Position numbers and translations under genes: made by a program
Shown: positions 9,952 through 20,241 of the stretch, in pieces
Numbering within the stretch: the stretch's first letter is position 1
How the letters are laid out: each line of letters opens with the position of its first letter
Notes under the pieces: generated by a model
Database searches by the model: none
What the model saw: the letters and a program-made list of their open reading frames with translations, nothing else
What the model was told of the DNA's origin: nothing
NCBI RefSeq assembly: GCF_016718685.1
Contig: NZ_JADKCX010000024.1
Location: 1-64,000 of the forward strand
DNA: 64,000 bases
Source: Haliscomenobacter sp.
Lineage (GTDB): Bacteria > Bacteroidota > Bacteroidia > Chitinophagales > Saprospiraceae
Direction: 5' to 3'

Positions 9952-12366
9952 TTAAAACTCTACTACAAATCCCATACTCGGTAATCTGGCCCCGCTGGTA
10001 TTGGGCAAAATGGCAGGAATTGCTAATTGACGATTATTAGGCGCTGCAGGGTTTCCAAATATCCCCGGATTGTAAGCTGTGTTATTAGAAGTAGCAATCC
10101 CTCCATCCCCATTGCGTTGCAAGGTGAAACCGGGCGGAGTTGGATTTTTTGCATTGAAGAAATTCTGAATATCCAGGAATAAATCTAATGTCCATTTTTT
10201 GAAGTTCCATTTCTTATCCAAACGTACATCCATAGCGCTGAAACCGCTTAACCTTTGGGAGTTGATTCTTGAATAATCAAGCACGCCTGAATTGGTAAAA
10301 GGATAGTTCTCCAAGCTGTTAAAAATTTGAAAAGGGGTATATGGCGTACCTCCCTGGTAGCGGTAACGAATCCCCAACTCCCAGTTGTGCTTAAATTTAT
10401 ACCCACCTGTAAAGGAGACAAGATGGCGGTTATCCCATGTTGATGGGATAAACTTGTTTTTATCCAGGCCTGTAAACAAGCTATAGTAAAACGTGTAGGC
10501 AAGAATTCCATAGAAATTTTTGGACAATCGTTCCTGATACATAAATTCAAAGCCATAGGTTTTACCCTGTCCAATACTACTCACCCGCTCATTACCCAGC
10601 ACGCCAAAATCACCGCCAAGATTGGCAAGTGATATTCCTTTGTCAATGGAAACGGGGTAATTATCGTACCATTTGTAAAAACCTTCGAGTGTAATACGGG
10701 TAGAAGATTTAGGGTTGAATTCAAAACCCGTTACCAAATGGTCACTCTTGATGTATTCTACATTTTCGTTTGCCAAAACATCGTTGAATCGAAAACCAAG
10801 AATGGTGTAAGGTGCAATTTTATAATACCTACCCGCTGATGAGTTGATGCTAAATTTCGGTGACACGCTGTAACTTGCTGAAATACGTGGTGATAAAGTA
10901 CGGCCAATCTCATTTCCACTGGTAGTGAACGTATTTCCATCTACTCTCAATCCAGCAGAAAGCAGGAATCTGCTTTCAAAAAAACGCTTACTTCCGTTTA
11001 CAAACAATCCGTAACGCAAAAAATTAATATCCGTAGAAAAATTAGCTACATAACCTGGTCTGCGTTGAAAAGTCGAATTGTCATAGCGGGCATAAATTCC
11101 AACTAAGCCTGTATTCAGTTGCCAGCCATTGTTGGAATAATTTACTTCATAACGCAAACGAGTTTCATCTTCGGTTGATTTGTAACCGAGGATGCGTTCA
11201 TTTTCAGCAGGCTTTTCATTGTTTTGAAATTGATCAGCTGTACCTGTCAACCGATTATTGCTTACAGACAACAAGGTAAAACCATTGTTGATGGTGTGAC
11301 GCCATGAAACACCAAGGGTATTGGTACGTTGTGTATTTAAGGGTATTTGCTCAAGAATGGCCAATTGCTCAAGCGTGGGGTCATCAGGACGTTTGAATGT
11401 GAAGTTATCTATAGAGCCGATACCGATAAAGTTGAGTTCGTTTTTGTTGTTGATCTTATGGGATACCTTGTATTGATAGTCCCAATAATCAGGAAGAAAT
11501 GGCAAATCAATCAACTGAAATATAAACTGGAGATAAGAGCGACGAACAGATGCAAGAAAGGTAGTCTTGCCATTTTTTTTACCCAGTGGGCCTTCTGTAG
11601 TTAATGCTGCTTCACTGGCACTCAATCGAAAATTGCCCTGGAATTTCTCAGGATTCCCTTTCCGCTGTTTGAATTGCAATACACCCGACAGGGGATTGTC
11701 ATACCTGGCGGGAAATGCAGAGGTATGCAAGGTTACATCCTGAATGAATGAAACGTTGAGCAAGCCGACAGGCCCCCCCGCAGCGCCTTGTGTTGCAAAG
11801 TGATTGATGGTAGGAATTTCAATCCCATCCAAGAAATATGTATTCTCATTAGGCGCACCTCCTCGAATAATGATATCATTTCTGAAACCCACGGAACCGG
11901 AAACACCCGGCAGCGACTGCACTACTTTTGAAACGTCAAAATTAGCACCGGGATATTTGGCAATCTCTGTAATACCAAGTGTTTGTACAGAGTTTACCAC
12001 ACCTGCCGGTTTGATATAGTTGCTTCGGATCACTACTTCCGCAAGTTCGTTGTACTGCGGTTCCAAATCAAAGTTTAATTCTACAGTGTTACCTGTTGTG
12101 ACTGGAACATCAAATTTTGTTTCGCTTCTGTAACCGACGAAGCTTACCTCTACATTCCATGACTTGGTAGGGATATTGCTGATGCGATAAAAACCATTTG
12201 AGTCTGCAATCGCAATGAATTCACCGTTAACAATTTTGACAGTAGCACCTTCTAATGGCGAAAGTGTTCTTGCATCTCGCACAAACCCATTGATGGTACT
12301 GGTTGTTTGTGCAAAAATGCTAAACGGAGTAAAAAATAGCATAACAATTCCCAACAAAAACTTCAT
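9952..12366 (-). CDS. TonB-dependent receptor with carboxypeptidase-regulatory-like N-terminal domain
   Basis: Outer-membrane active-transport receptor of about 804 residues. I chose the ATG at 12366 because it opens a clean signal peptide (MKFLLGIVMLFFTPFSIFAQ); an in-frame ATG at 12390 also exists. A CarboxypepD_reg-like beta domain follows (INGFVRDARTLSPLEGATVKI), then the plug (YPGANFDVSKVVQSLPGVSGSVGFRNDIIIRGGAPNEN, split here only by wording) and a barrel rich in aromatic strands ending with terminal Phe (SMGFVVEF). No SusD-like partner is adjacent, so this is not a standard SusCD pair. It is intact, unlike many neighbours. The substrate is unknown; the carotenoid genes diverge from its 5' end. 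Confidence 0.9.
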   Translation of the reverse strand: MKFLLGIVMLFFTPFSIFAQTTSTINGFVRDARTLSPLEGATVKIVNGEFIAIADSNGFYRISNIPTKSWNVEVSFVGYRSETKFDVPVTTGNTVELNFDLEPQYNELAEVVIRSNYIKPAGVVNSVQTLGITEIAKYPGANFDVSKVVQSLPGVSGSVGFRNDIIIRGGAPNENTYFLDGIEIPTINHFATQGAAGGPVGLLNVSFIQDVTLHTSAFPARYDNPLSGVLQFKQRKGNPEKFQGNFRLSASEAALTTEGPLGKKNGKTTFLASVRRSYLQFIFQLIDLPFLPDYWDYQYKVSHKINNKNELNFIGIGSIDNFTFKRPDDPTLEQLAILEQIPLNTQRTNTLGVSWRHTINNGFTLLSVSNNRLTGTADQFQNNEKPAENERILGYKSTEDETRLRYEVNYSNNGWQLNTGLVGIYARYDNSTFQRRPGYVANFSTDINFLRYGLFVNGSKRFFESRFLLSAGLRVDGNTFTTSGNEIGRTLSPRISASYSVSPKFSINSSAGRYYKIAPYTILGFRFNDVLANENVEYIKSDHLVTGFEFNPKSSTRITLEGFYKWYDNYPVSIDKGISLANLGGDFGVLGNERVSSIGQGKTYGFEFMYQERLSKNFYGILAYTFYYSLFTGLDKNKFIPSTWDNRHLVSFTGGYKFKHNWELGIRYRYQGGTPYTPFQIFNSLENYPFTNSGVLDYSRINSQRLSGFSAMDVRLDKKWNFKKWTLDLFLDIQNFFNAKNPTPPGFTLQRNGDGGIATSNNTAYNPGIFGNPAAPNNRQLAIPAILPNTSGARLPSMGFVVEF

Positions 12367-12551
12367 CTGTGCACTCATACCCCTGGACATTTTTAAAATG
12401 GATAATTTTTAGGAAAAAAATTGTTCGAGACATGGCTTGATGATGATGCCATGATAAAACATGAAAATCGGGCTTCTTCCACCTTTTCTGAACGTGTCCA
12501 GTAGAATTAAGCAAGCTATAAACAATAACCCGATTTAATTGTTGTAGGCCC

Positions 12552-12992
12552 ATGACAAATTTCATTCTTATCTCGATCGGTTTTTTGCTTGCCAATCATG
12601 GCCATGAAACTTTACAGCTGCACGCGGATGCATCAGTGAAGGTAAAGGTAACTGGCGTTTCTGCTGAAAAGGGAGAAGTACTCGCTGCGCTATTTGCATC
12701 AAGCCAAGGTTTTCCCAACGATGCCTCTGCTGCCTATAAGGTAGCCCGTGCTTCTGCGGCGAATGGTACTGCCATGTTGGAATTCAGCGATGTACCACGA
12801 GGCACTTACGCCATCGCCTTATTTCATGATACCAACAATGACGGTGTATTGAATACCAACAGGCTGGGTATTCCCAAAGAAGGATATGGTGTGAGCAAGA
12901 ACGTAAAAAATCTTTTCAGCGGGCCAAGCTACAAACAGTCTGTTTTTCAACATACTACCGAAACATCACTCACCATCATTATACGCTATTAA
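12552..12992 (+). CDS. DUF2141 domain protein, likely exported
   Basis: 146 residues matching the DUF2141 family: a beta-rich fold with the diagnostic run of PRGTYAIALFHDTNNDG, then LGIPKEGYGVSKN. The N-terminus (MTNFILISIGFLLANHG) is a plausible but weak signal sequence. It lies 4 bases before the phytoene desaturase, so it is co-transcribed with the carotenoid genes. DUF2141 genes are known beside carotenoid genes in several phyla, but no activity is established. It may bind or carry a carotenoid product in the envelope; that is inference. Confidence 0.82.
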   Translation: MTNFILISIGFLLANHGHETLQLHADASVKVKVTGVSAEKGEVLAALFASSQGFPNDASAAYKVARASAANGTAMLEFSDVPRGTYAIALFHDTNNDGVLNTNRLGIPKEGYGVSKNVKNLFSGPSYKQSVFQHTTETSLTIIIRY

Positions 12993-12996
12993 AACC

Positions 12997-14479
12997 ATGC
13001 AGCAGCAATCTAAAAGAATTGTGGTTATCGGAAGTGGCTTCGGTGGTTTATCTGCTGCAATTCGTCTTGCAGCTAAAGGCCATGAAGTAACCATTTTTGA
13101 AAAATCTGACAAGCCTGGAGGCCGGGCCTATCAATATGAAATCAACGGATTCAAATTTGATGGAGGCCCCACTGTTATCACTGCACCGCATCAATACGAT
13201 GAACTCTTTGAGCTGGCGGGAAAGAAGCGTGAAGATTATTTGACCTTGGTTCCGCTTGATCCATTTTACAGGATCTTTAATGGCAATGGAGATCATTTTG
13301 ATTACTGGCGCAACCAACTACAAACAGAAGAGGAAATAAAAAAGTACAGTCCAGATGAGGTTGCTGGTTACCGAAAATTTATAAAAGGTGTAACTGACAT
13401 TTTCAATTGGTTTCATCCGTTTACGGAAAAAAGCTTTACTACACTTTGGAGTTTCCTGCGCATCTTTCCGCATGTGCTTAAAACGGGCACATGGAGGAGT
13501 ATGTATGGATTTGCTGCCCAATACATCAAACATGATTTCCTTAGAAAAGTAGCCTCCTTTCACCCCCTTGTTAATTGGCGGTAACCCTTTTGATACCCCT
13601 TCTATCTACGGACTCATTATTCAGTTTGAAAAGCAATGGGGCGTTCATTATTGTGTGGGTGGTACAGGAGCCATTATAAAAGCCTTGTGCAAACTGTTTG
13701 AAGAATGCGGCGGAACGATAAAGTTAAATGCAGAAGTAAAGCAAATCCTCATCGAGAACAAAAAGGCTAAAGGTATTGAATTAAAGGATGGTTCTGTGCA
13801 TGAAGCTGATGAAGTAGTTTGTAATGGTGATGTAGCTTTTGCTTACAAAAATTATATACCGAAAAGGTTGTTGCCAAAACCAATGAATCTTTGGCTTAGC
13901 AATGTACAATACAGCAATTCATTGGTCGTGATTTATTTCGGTACAAAAAAGAAATACAACGACAGCAAACTATCGCATCATAATTTGATATTGGGCAATG
14001 ATTACAACAAACTGATGCGTGATATTTTCCAGCGAAAAATTTTGCCCAGAGAATTAGGTTTGTACCTGCACATGCCTTCCCAAACTGATGATACCATCGC
14101 ACCTGAAGGATGCGATTGTTTCTATGTATTGTCACTTGTGCCTAATCTTGATGGAAAAATTAACTGGAATGATTTGATGGATGAGTATGTCGATAAAGTA
14201 CTCGGCTTTTTGGAGGAAAATTATCTGCCCGAATTGCGCGACAACATTATTGCCAAACATGCAGTGACCCCTTTGCATTTCCAAAATAATTTAAACAGTT
14301 ATAAAGGTGCCGCCTTTTCCATCAAACCATCTATGATGCAGAGCGGTTATTTTCGTCCGCAGGTTAAATCATCATGGTTTGACAATTTATACTTTGTAGG
14401 TGCAGGTGTTCATCCAGGCGCAGGCGTACCTGCAGTACTGGCATCCGGTAAAATCGCAGCAGCAGCTATTGAACAATAA
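12997..14479 (+). CDS. crtI: Phytoene desaturase (CrtI-type), one frameshift
   Basis: FAD-dependent carotenoid desaturase of about 493 residues once the frame is repaired. The N-terminal dinucleotide fold is VVIGSGFGGLSAAIRLA, followed by KPGGRAYQYE and GFKFDGGPTVIT, the CrtI substrate-side signature. Near 13565 one extra C in a C run breaks the frame; removing it restores FHPLLIGGNPFDTPSIYG. The C-terminus has the second FAD motif (LYFVGAGVHPGAGVPAVLASGK). No phytoene synthase (crtB) lies next to it here. It sits between the DUF2141 gene (4 bases) and the carotenoid oxygenase (9 bases), suggesting an operon. A related desaturase (CrtD or CrtN type) cannot be excluded. Confidence 0.86.
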
Positions 14480-14488
14480 ACAACTAAC

Positions 14489-15896
14489 ATGGCTTCATTT
14501 TTTCCTTTCGGTGTAGCACAGAATCAAAAGACGTACAGCTTGAGTGATGTGCCTGTTACAGGAACCATCCCTGATTGGCTTCAAGGCTCATACATTCGCA
14601 ATGGTCCCGGTATGTTTCAACTACAAAACAAAAGATTAAATCATTGGTTTGATGCGATGGGGGCTTTGCACAAGTTTGATATTGCCAATGGCAAAGTAGC
14701 TTATCAGAATGTGATGATTGAATGTGAGTCGTACAAAAAAGTAACTGAAACAGGGGATATTCAATTTTCAGAATTTGCCACTGACCCGTGTAAATCTATT
14801 TTCAAAAAAGTGCAATCATACGTTTTTCCCACTTTGCCCAACATGACGGATAATCCCAAAGTGAATGTGGCAAAAATCGCAGGTAAGTTTATGGCACTGG
14901 GTGAAACACCAATGCAGGTAGAATTTGACCCGCATACCTTGAAAACGATTGGGGTGAGTGAGCCTGTGCCCGGAGGTTTTGCCTACAAAACAACTGCACA
15001 TCCACATCTGGAAGATGAACATGCATATAATCTGGTCGTGAAATTTGGCATGCAGAGTTATTACAAGTTGTATGATGTGAGCAAGCCGGGAAGTAGCGCT
15101 ATTGCAAGCGTGCCCGTTCAAAAACCAGCTTACTTGCATGGTTTTGGCATGAGTAAAAATTACTTCATCGTTGCCGCAGGACCTTTAACCGTTGTGCCGA
15201 TTCAATTACTGTTCTGGAAACGACCCTATATTGAAAATCATCATTGGAATGCAAAAGAGGGTGCTGCTATTTACATTATTGAAAAAGCGAGCGGCAAACT
15301 CAAAGCAAAATTTACTACCGAAGCCTTCTTCAGTTTTCATCATGTAAATGCATGGGAAGAAGGTGAGGAACTCATCATGGACATCAATGCGTACGATGAT
15401 GCGTCCATCATCAATCAGTACTACCTCAAAGAATTAGAAAAACCAGACGCAGTATTCCCCAAAGGCACCTTAAGGCGGTATCGTTTTAATCTGCGCACCA
15501 AAAAATACAATGCCGAAATCGTAAGCCATGCCTGTATTGAATTGCCCCGTATTGATTACAGCCGCTACAACACCAATGGTGCTTACAATTTTACTTATGG
15601 TGTAAGTATTCATCCCTCCCAACCCAAAGGTTTTACAACAGCATTGTAAAGATCAACAGTAAAACTGGTGATTCGTTTTACTGGCATGAAGAAGGTTGTT
15701 ACCCTGGCGAACCTTTCTTTCAACCTTCACCACAAAGCAAAAATGATGAAGATGGGATATTGATTTCAATTGTATTGGATGCGGAGAAACAACATTCATT
15801 CTGTTGATGCTGGATGCTATTACGATGCAGGAAATCGCCAGGGCGGTGCTACCAGAGCCGGTAGTGTATGGTTTTCATGGCGAGTTTTTTGAGTAG
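14489..15896 (+). CDS. Carotenoid cleavage oxygenase (RPE65/CCD family), two frameshifts
   Basis: Non-heme iron dioxygenase of about 469 residues once two bases are restored: one near 15633 in a T run (PKGF-YNSIVKINSKTGDSFYWHEE) and one near 15801 (SF-LLMLDAITMQEIARAVLPEP). All four iron-ligand regions of the family are present: TAHPHLED, YLHGFGMSKNY, FSFHHVNAWEEG and the C-terminal VVYGFHGEFF. The N-terminus carries IPDWLQGSYIRNGPGMF, diagnostic for the family. It begins 9 bases after the desaturase, so it probably cleaves the product of that pathway to apocarotenoids. No rhodopsin gene is present in the window. Confidence 0.87.
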
Positions 15897-16469
15897 AAGG
15901 AGATTGCTTGTGTTTCCCAAAAGCCCCGCCGCCCCCCCCCCGGGTGGCCGAGACACCCCCACTCCATTGGGGGGCGGCGGCCCGCCCCGCGGCCCGGGCG
16001 GCGGGCCCCCGGGCGGCGGGGGGGTCCCGCGGGCCTTGCGGCGGGGGGCTGGGAGTCTAAAATGTATCAAAGGTGTCAAAATGGATTGATTCCATTTAAG
16101 CTCTAATTCACCTAAAGTTCTTTTCCATTTGCATCCACAAAACATATTTACTGCTCAGGCTTTCACAAAATTCTTCCCTGTTTCCGGTTGGCTCAATATA
16201 ATTCCCCTCCAACCCATTTTAAAGTCCATCAGCGTCTTATGGTCTTGTTTCAATTGAATGGTTGCATCCCATTCGGACAGAGTTGTCCGGGAAGATCGGC
16301 TAAAATATTTCCATAAAATTTGGGATAGGAGTCCCAAATGAATATTGTCTTTTAAGATCGAAATTTCTTGAATGCACGGTATTGTCCCTTTTTAAGTCGG
16401 CTGTTGAACTGGGTTGGACATATCTGCGTTTTCAAGTGAGGATGATTACATTCACTAACGCTTGGCACA
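15897..16469. other. Gene-free stretch containing an almost pure G/C tract
   Basis: From the oxygenase stop to the CHRD gene stop I find no convincing gene. Short ORFs occur (for example 16155-16337 minus) but none shows a family motif. About 15925-16055 is nearly all G and C, in a genome close to balanced composition, with runs such as a C run near 15930 and a G run near 16020. This tract is reported separately as a finding. Ordinary base composition returns at about 16055. Confidence 0.7.
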
Positions 16470-19400
16470 TTATTTCCGCATAAATCGCCGTGTAGCGATT
16501 CTTCCATTGTTCATCATGCTCAGGAAATAATTCCCTGCGGGCAAATTCCCCAACTCAATGGATTCCAGATTGAGGCTTTGTGCGGGCAATACAATCCGGC
16601 GCTGCACCACTCTTCTGCCAAAAGCATCACTGATCCAAATGAGGCCATCGATGGCTTCCTCGGCACGAATGCGCACATTCACCTGATCTTCCACCAGGGT
16701 AGGGAAAACGACCATCTCGCTCACGCCTGGCGTCAGGTCGGACGTACCCGTTACAACACCCCTGGTCAGGGTAACCGAAGCCGTAGGGCTGGCATTGATC
16801 AAGCTGCCGTCGGATGCTTTTACCCGATGGTACAGGGTGATGGAGCCTCCCGATGGAATACCTACACTGGCCAACAGCGTATCGATGGCGCCATAAGTCA
16901 AGGAAATTGACAAGGCATCGGCTACGTTGCGGCGGAAAGCCACCAAAGCAAAAGCAGGATCTGCGGCAAGTTCCCAAATGTAAGCCAATTGATTTTTGTC
17001 GGTTCCTGCATCCCATTTTGGTTCCAACAAGGTCGACGATTTGCCTTCCAGCGTAAGGGTTGCCCCACTGGCGGGGAAACTGATGTTGCCCGCGATGGGG
17101 AAACGATTGATTTCTGGCAAAATTTGGCCGCGTACTTCTCCGCTGCGCGAAAACGTGCTGTGTACATTGGCATACAAGCCACCTGCATACAGCGCGGTAA
17201 GCTGATCAGCAGTCAAGTCGTATTTGTTGTCGGCTGCCGCGTAGGTTCCTCCCAATTGGTTTTCATCAAGGGTTGGTTTGAGCGGAATGATGACAGGACC
17301 ATTTTTGCCAACAGTATTGCTGTGGATGTGCGAGCCTACTTCCGCGGCGTAGGTTCCGCGCAAGCCGGCAAAACGCCCGGTCACCGTCAACTGACTGCCC
17401 GATAACTCCAGCTTAAGCGCTCCACTACCCGTAGAGGTAACTGGTTGTACTTCATTTTCACCCAATAAAGTAGCAGTAAAATAAGCGGTAGCCAAAGGCA
17501 AAAATTGACCCCGAATCTCACCTCCTCTGAAAGCGCTGGTATGGACGTTGGCATAATGCAAACGATTGCGCAACGAATCGATGTACCCAGCGGTCATGGT
17601 GAAACTATTGTCTGCAGCCGTAAAGACCCCGGAACGGTTGTTGGCCAAAATGCTTGCTTTTAACTCCTTTACGATTGAGCCATTCGAACCCGCAATCCCC
17701 CGGTGGATGTGTGATCCGCCCGCTACGTCCGCCGCAAAATCGGCACTCAGTACGGCAAAAGCACCCGTGACAATCCCGGTACCACCATTGACTTCAAGGA
17801 CGGTCATGCCCGCAGCGCTGGTATTTACGGCTGGCCCTTCGCTGGCACCAGAGAGTGGCGCGACAAAATAAGTTGTGGCTTCGTGCAGCAATTGGCTGCG
17901 CAATTCTCCCGAACGCTGGTTGGCAGAATGTACATTGACGTACAATTGACGCCCTCTGAGTTGCGCGACCTGATCAGCAGTAAGGGTGAAGGTATTGTTT
18001 TTGGCTTCGAATTTTCCACCCAATGAATTGGCGTCAATGGTGGTTGTCAACGGAAATTGAATCCCACCCGAAGCACCAGCGTATCCCAAATGAATGTGTG
18101 CACCACCAGCAACATCGGTGGCCAGGGCGCTGCTCAGGTTTCTGAATGAGCCGGAAACCACCAATTCGGTACCGATCAGTTCAGCCTTGACGGCACCGGA
18201 ACCCCGCGAAATGGCCTCTGGAACTTCAAAAATGCCGGAGAGGTAAGCCGAAAAATTGACATGCTTTTCGGGTAAAAGTTGGCCGCGCAATTCTCCACTG
18301 GGATAAAGCAAGGAATGGACGTTAAAATAAGTCCCCCGGCTCAACATTCTTTGCACCTCAACACCGCCAATGTTCAATGCATTAGCCGCTGCGTCAAGCG
18401 TCCCCGAACGATTATTGGCCGTGGGGGTAAACGTTACCCCTCTGATGATGCCTCCGTTTTCGCCCGCAAGGCCACGGTGAATGTGTGCGCCGCCTCCAAC
18501 GTTGACCGCTACATCCCCTTCCAGGTTGTTGAACGCCCCGGATACGATGATGTTGGCCGTATCCACGATTTCAACAATGACCAGGCCACTTGCCAAGGTG
18601 GTGACGGAAGGGTTTTCGTTGCTCCCCGAAAGGTGCCCCCGGAAAACTGCTCGGGTACTATTGCTGACCACTTGTCCCCGAATTTCGCCAGATCTGGATT
18701 TTTGAGAATGGACATTGGCGTACAAACGACGGCTTTTAGGGCCGTTAATTGATCCGCAGTAAGGGTGAAGGTGTTGTTTTGGGCTTCAAAAATCCCTCCT
18801 TTCAAATCGGCATTAGCAGTAGCCTTCAAGGGGATTTGAATGCCCCCATTTTGGCCAGCGTAGCCCAGATGAAGGTGTGCTCCACCGGATACATCCGCCG
18901 CAAAATCGCCTTCCAGTCTGGCGAACGAGCCACTCAACACGATGTCATTGCCCCGCAGTTCAATGGCTACGGCGCCACTTGCTTGCGTCATGACCACCGG
19001 GTTCTCATAACTGCCCATCAGGTTGGCAGCATAATAGGCCTCGGCATTGCGCAACAATTGTCCGCGAATTTCGCCAGAGGGATATTTACGCGAGTGAACG
19101 TTAACGTACAACTGACGATTGTTTAATGCCGTCAACTGCGCAGTAGTCAGTTTGAATCTATTTTTTGCCGGATCAAAACTCCCGGAAAAAGGGTTAACAC
19201 CCTGAGTGGTTACCAAGCCTATTTGGATGCCTCCATTTTGCCCGGCGTACCCCAGGTGCAGGTGCGCTCCACCAGATACATTAACAGCTAAACTATCTGT
19301 CAATCCAGAAAAAGCCCCACTGACCACGAGTGAATCACCGATCAACCTTGCGGTAACCTGTCCGTTGGCCAGGGTTGGAATTGGGTTGGTTTCTCCGCGG

Positions 19401-20116
19401 CCAGTTAAAGTAGCTTGAAAAACAACGGTGTCCACCACGACCACGGGTGCGGTATAGGTAATCACGAGCGCCGGAGTACCACTGCCACTGGTGCGCGAAT
19501 TTAAACGCACTGCTGAGCCAGCGGCACTTTCGTCACCAATGAGGATCCAGCCAAAATTGCTGGCTTTCCCCGCAATCCAGTCTTGTACATCCTTGACCAT
19601 ATTGGAGCCCGTCCAGGTGGAAACGCTACCCGCATTTACATTGGCCGCAGCACTGGATGAAGCGACAAAATCTCCTCCCGGAGTGGTCCACGATTTGGTA
19701 TTGAAGGTGCTAAAAGCCCAGGTTGCATCATTGGTGCCTGGGCTGGCGCCTCCACCTTCTTCTCCACTTGCGTCAGAATTGCCTTCACCCCAGGTGGTGG
19801 TAACCCGATGGGCGGCGATGTTCGTACCTGATGCTTTGGATCCGGTAAGTTGTAGTTTTACATCGGTTATGATCGCATTGTCTGGAATGGATTCAAGTTC
19901 AAATTGTACGAGCGCCCGGCGGATGCCGTTGACCGTAGCCTCGGTTTTACCAACAAAAAGGTAGCTGCCCGCGCCGTTGCTCTTACTACCTTCGCTGAAA
20001 ATGGTGTTGTCCTTACTTGCCGCAAGGGTAAGGGTTGTGGATTGAGCATGAATATTGTTCTTGCCCAACAATCCTACCACCACCAGGAATAAAATACGGG
20101 TGTACATGTTTTTCAT
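16470..20116 (-). CDS. Secreted multi-CHRD protein with DNRLRE-like domain and type IX sorting tail (one frameshift)
   Basis: One protein of about 1,215 residues after restoring one base in an A run near 18743 (LTADQLTALK-SRRLYANVHSQ). I chose the ATG at 20116, which opens the signal peptide MKNMYTRILFLVVVGLLG; an in-frame ATG at 20167 gives a poorer leader. Order: a DNRLRE-like beta domain (DNTIFSEGSKSNGAGSYLFVG), then six CHRD domains of about 125 residues, each with GGAHIH or GSHIH and a closing NVHS...SGEIRGQ, then a ~110-residue beta domain, then a type A type IX secretion tail (MVVFPTLVEDQVNVRI to the final RRFMRK). CHRD domains are known from chordin; their bacterial role is unestablished. 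Likely exported and surface-attached. It stands alone. Confidence 0.88.
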
Positions 20117-20241
20117 AAAATGTAGCTTGTTTATACCGTGTAATGGGATATGAAGGTTTCGGTTCAAAAGATATTAAACCATGTTATCCCCATACAGCAC
20201 TTAGGCAAGGCGGGTTGCTTCATGTAAAATTATTCTATTCT

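Noticed and set aside
9952..12366. SusC-type member of a SusCD pair
   Set aside because: No SusD-like lipoprotein is adjacent on either side, and the receptor is shorter than typical SusC.
16155..16337. Small minus-strand ORF of 60 codons in the 16 kb gap
   Set aside because: No family motif, promoter or conserved neighbour; retained only as a note in the gap entry.
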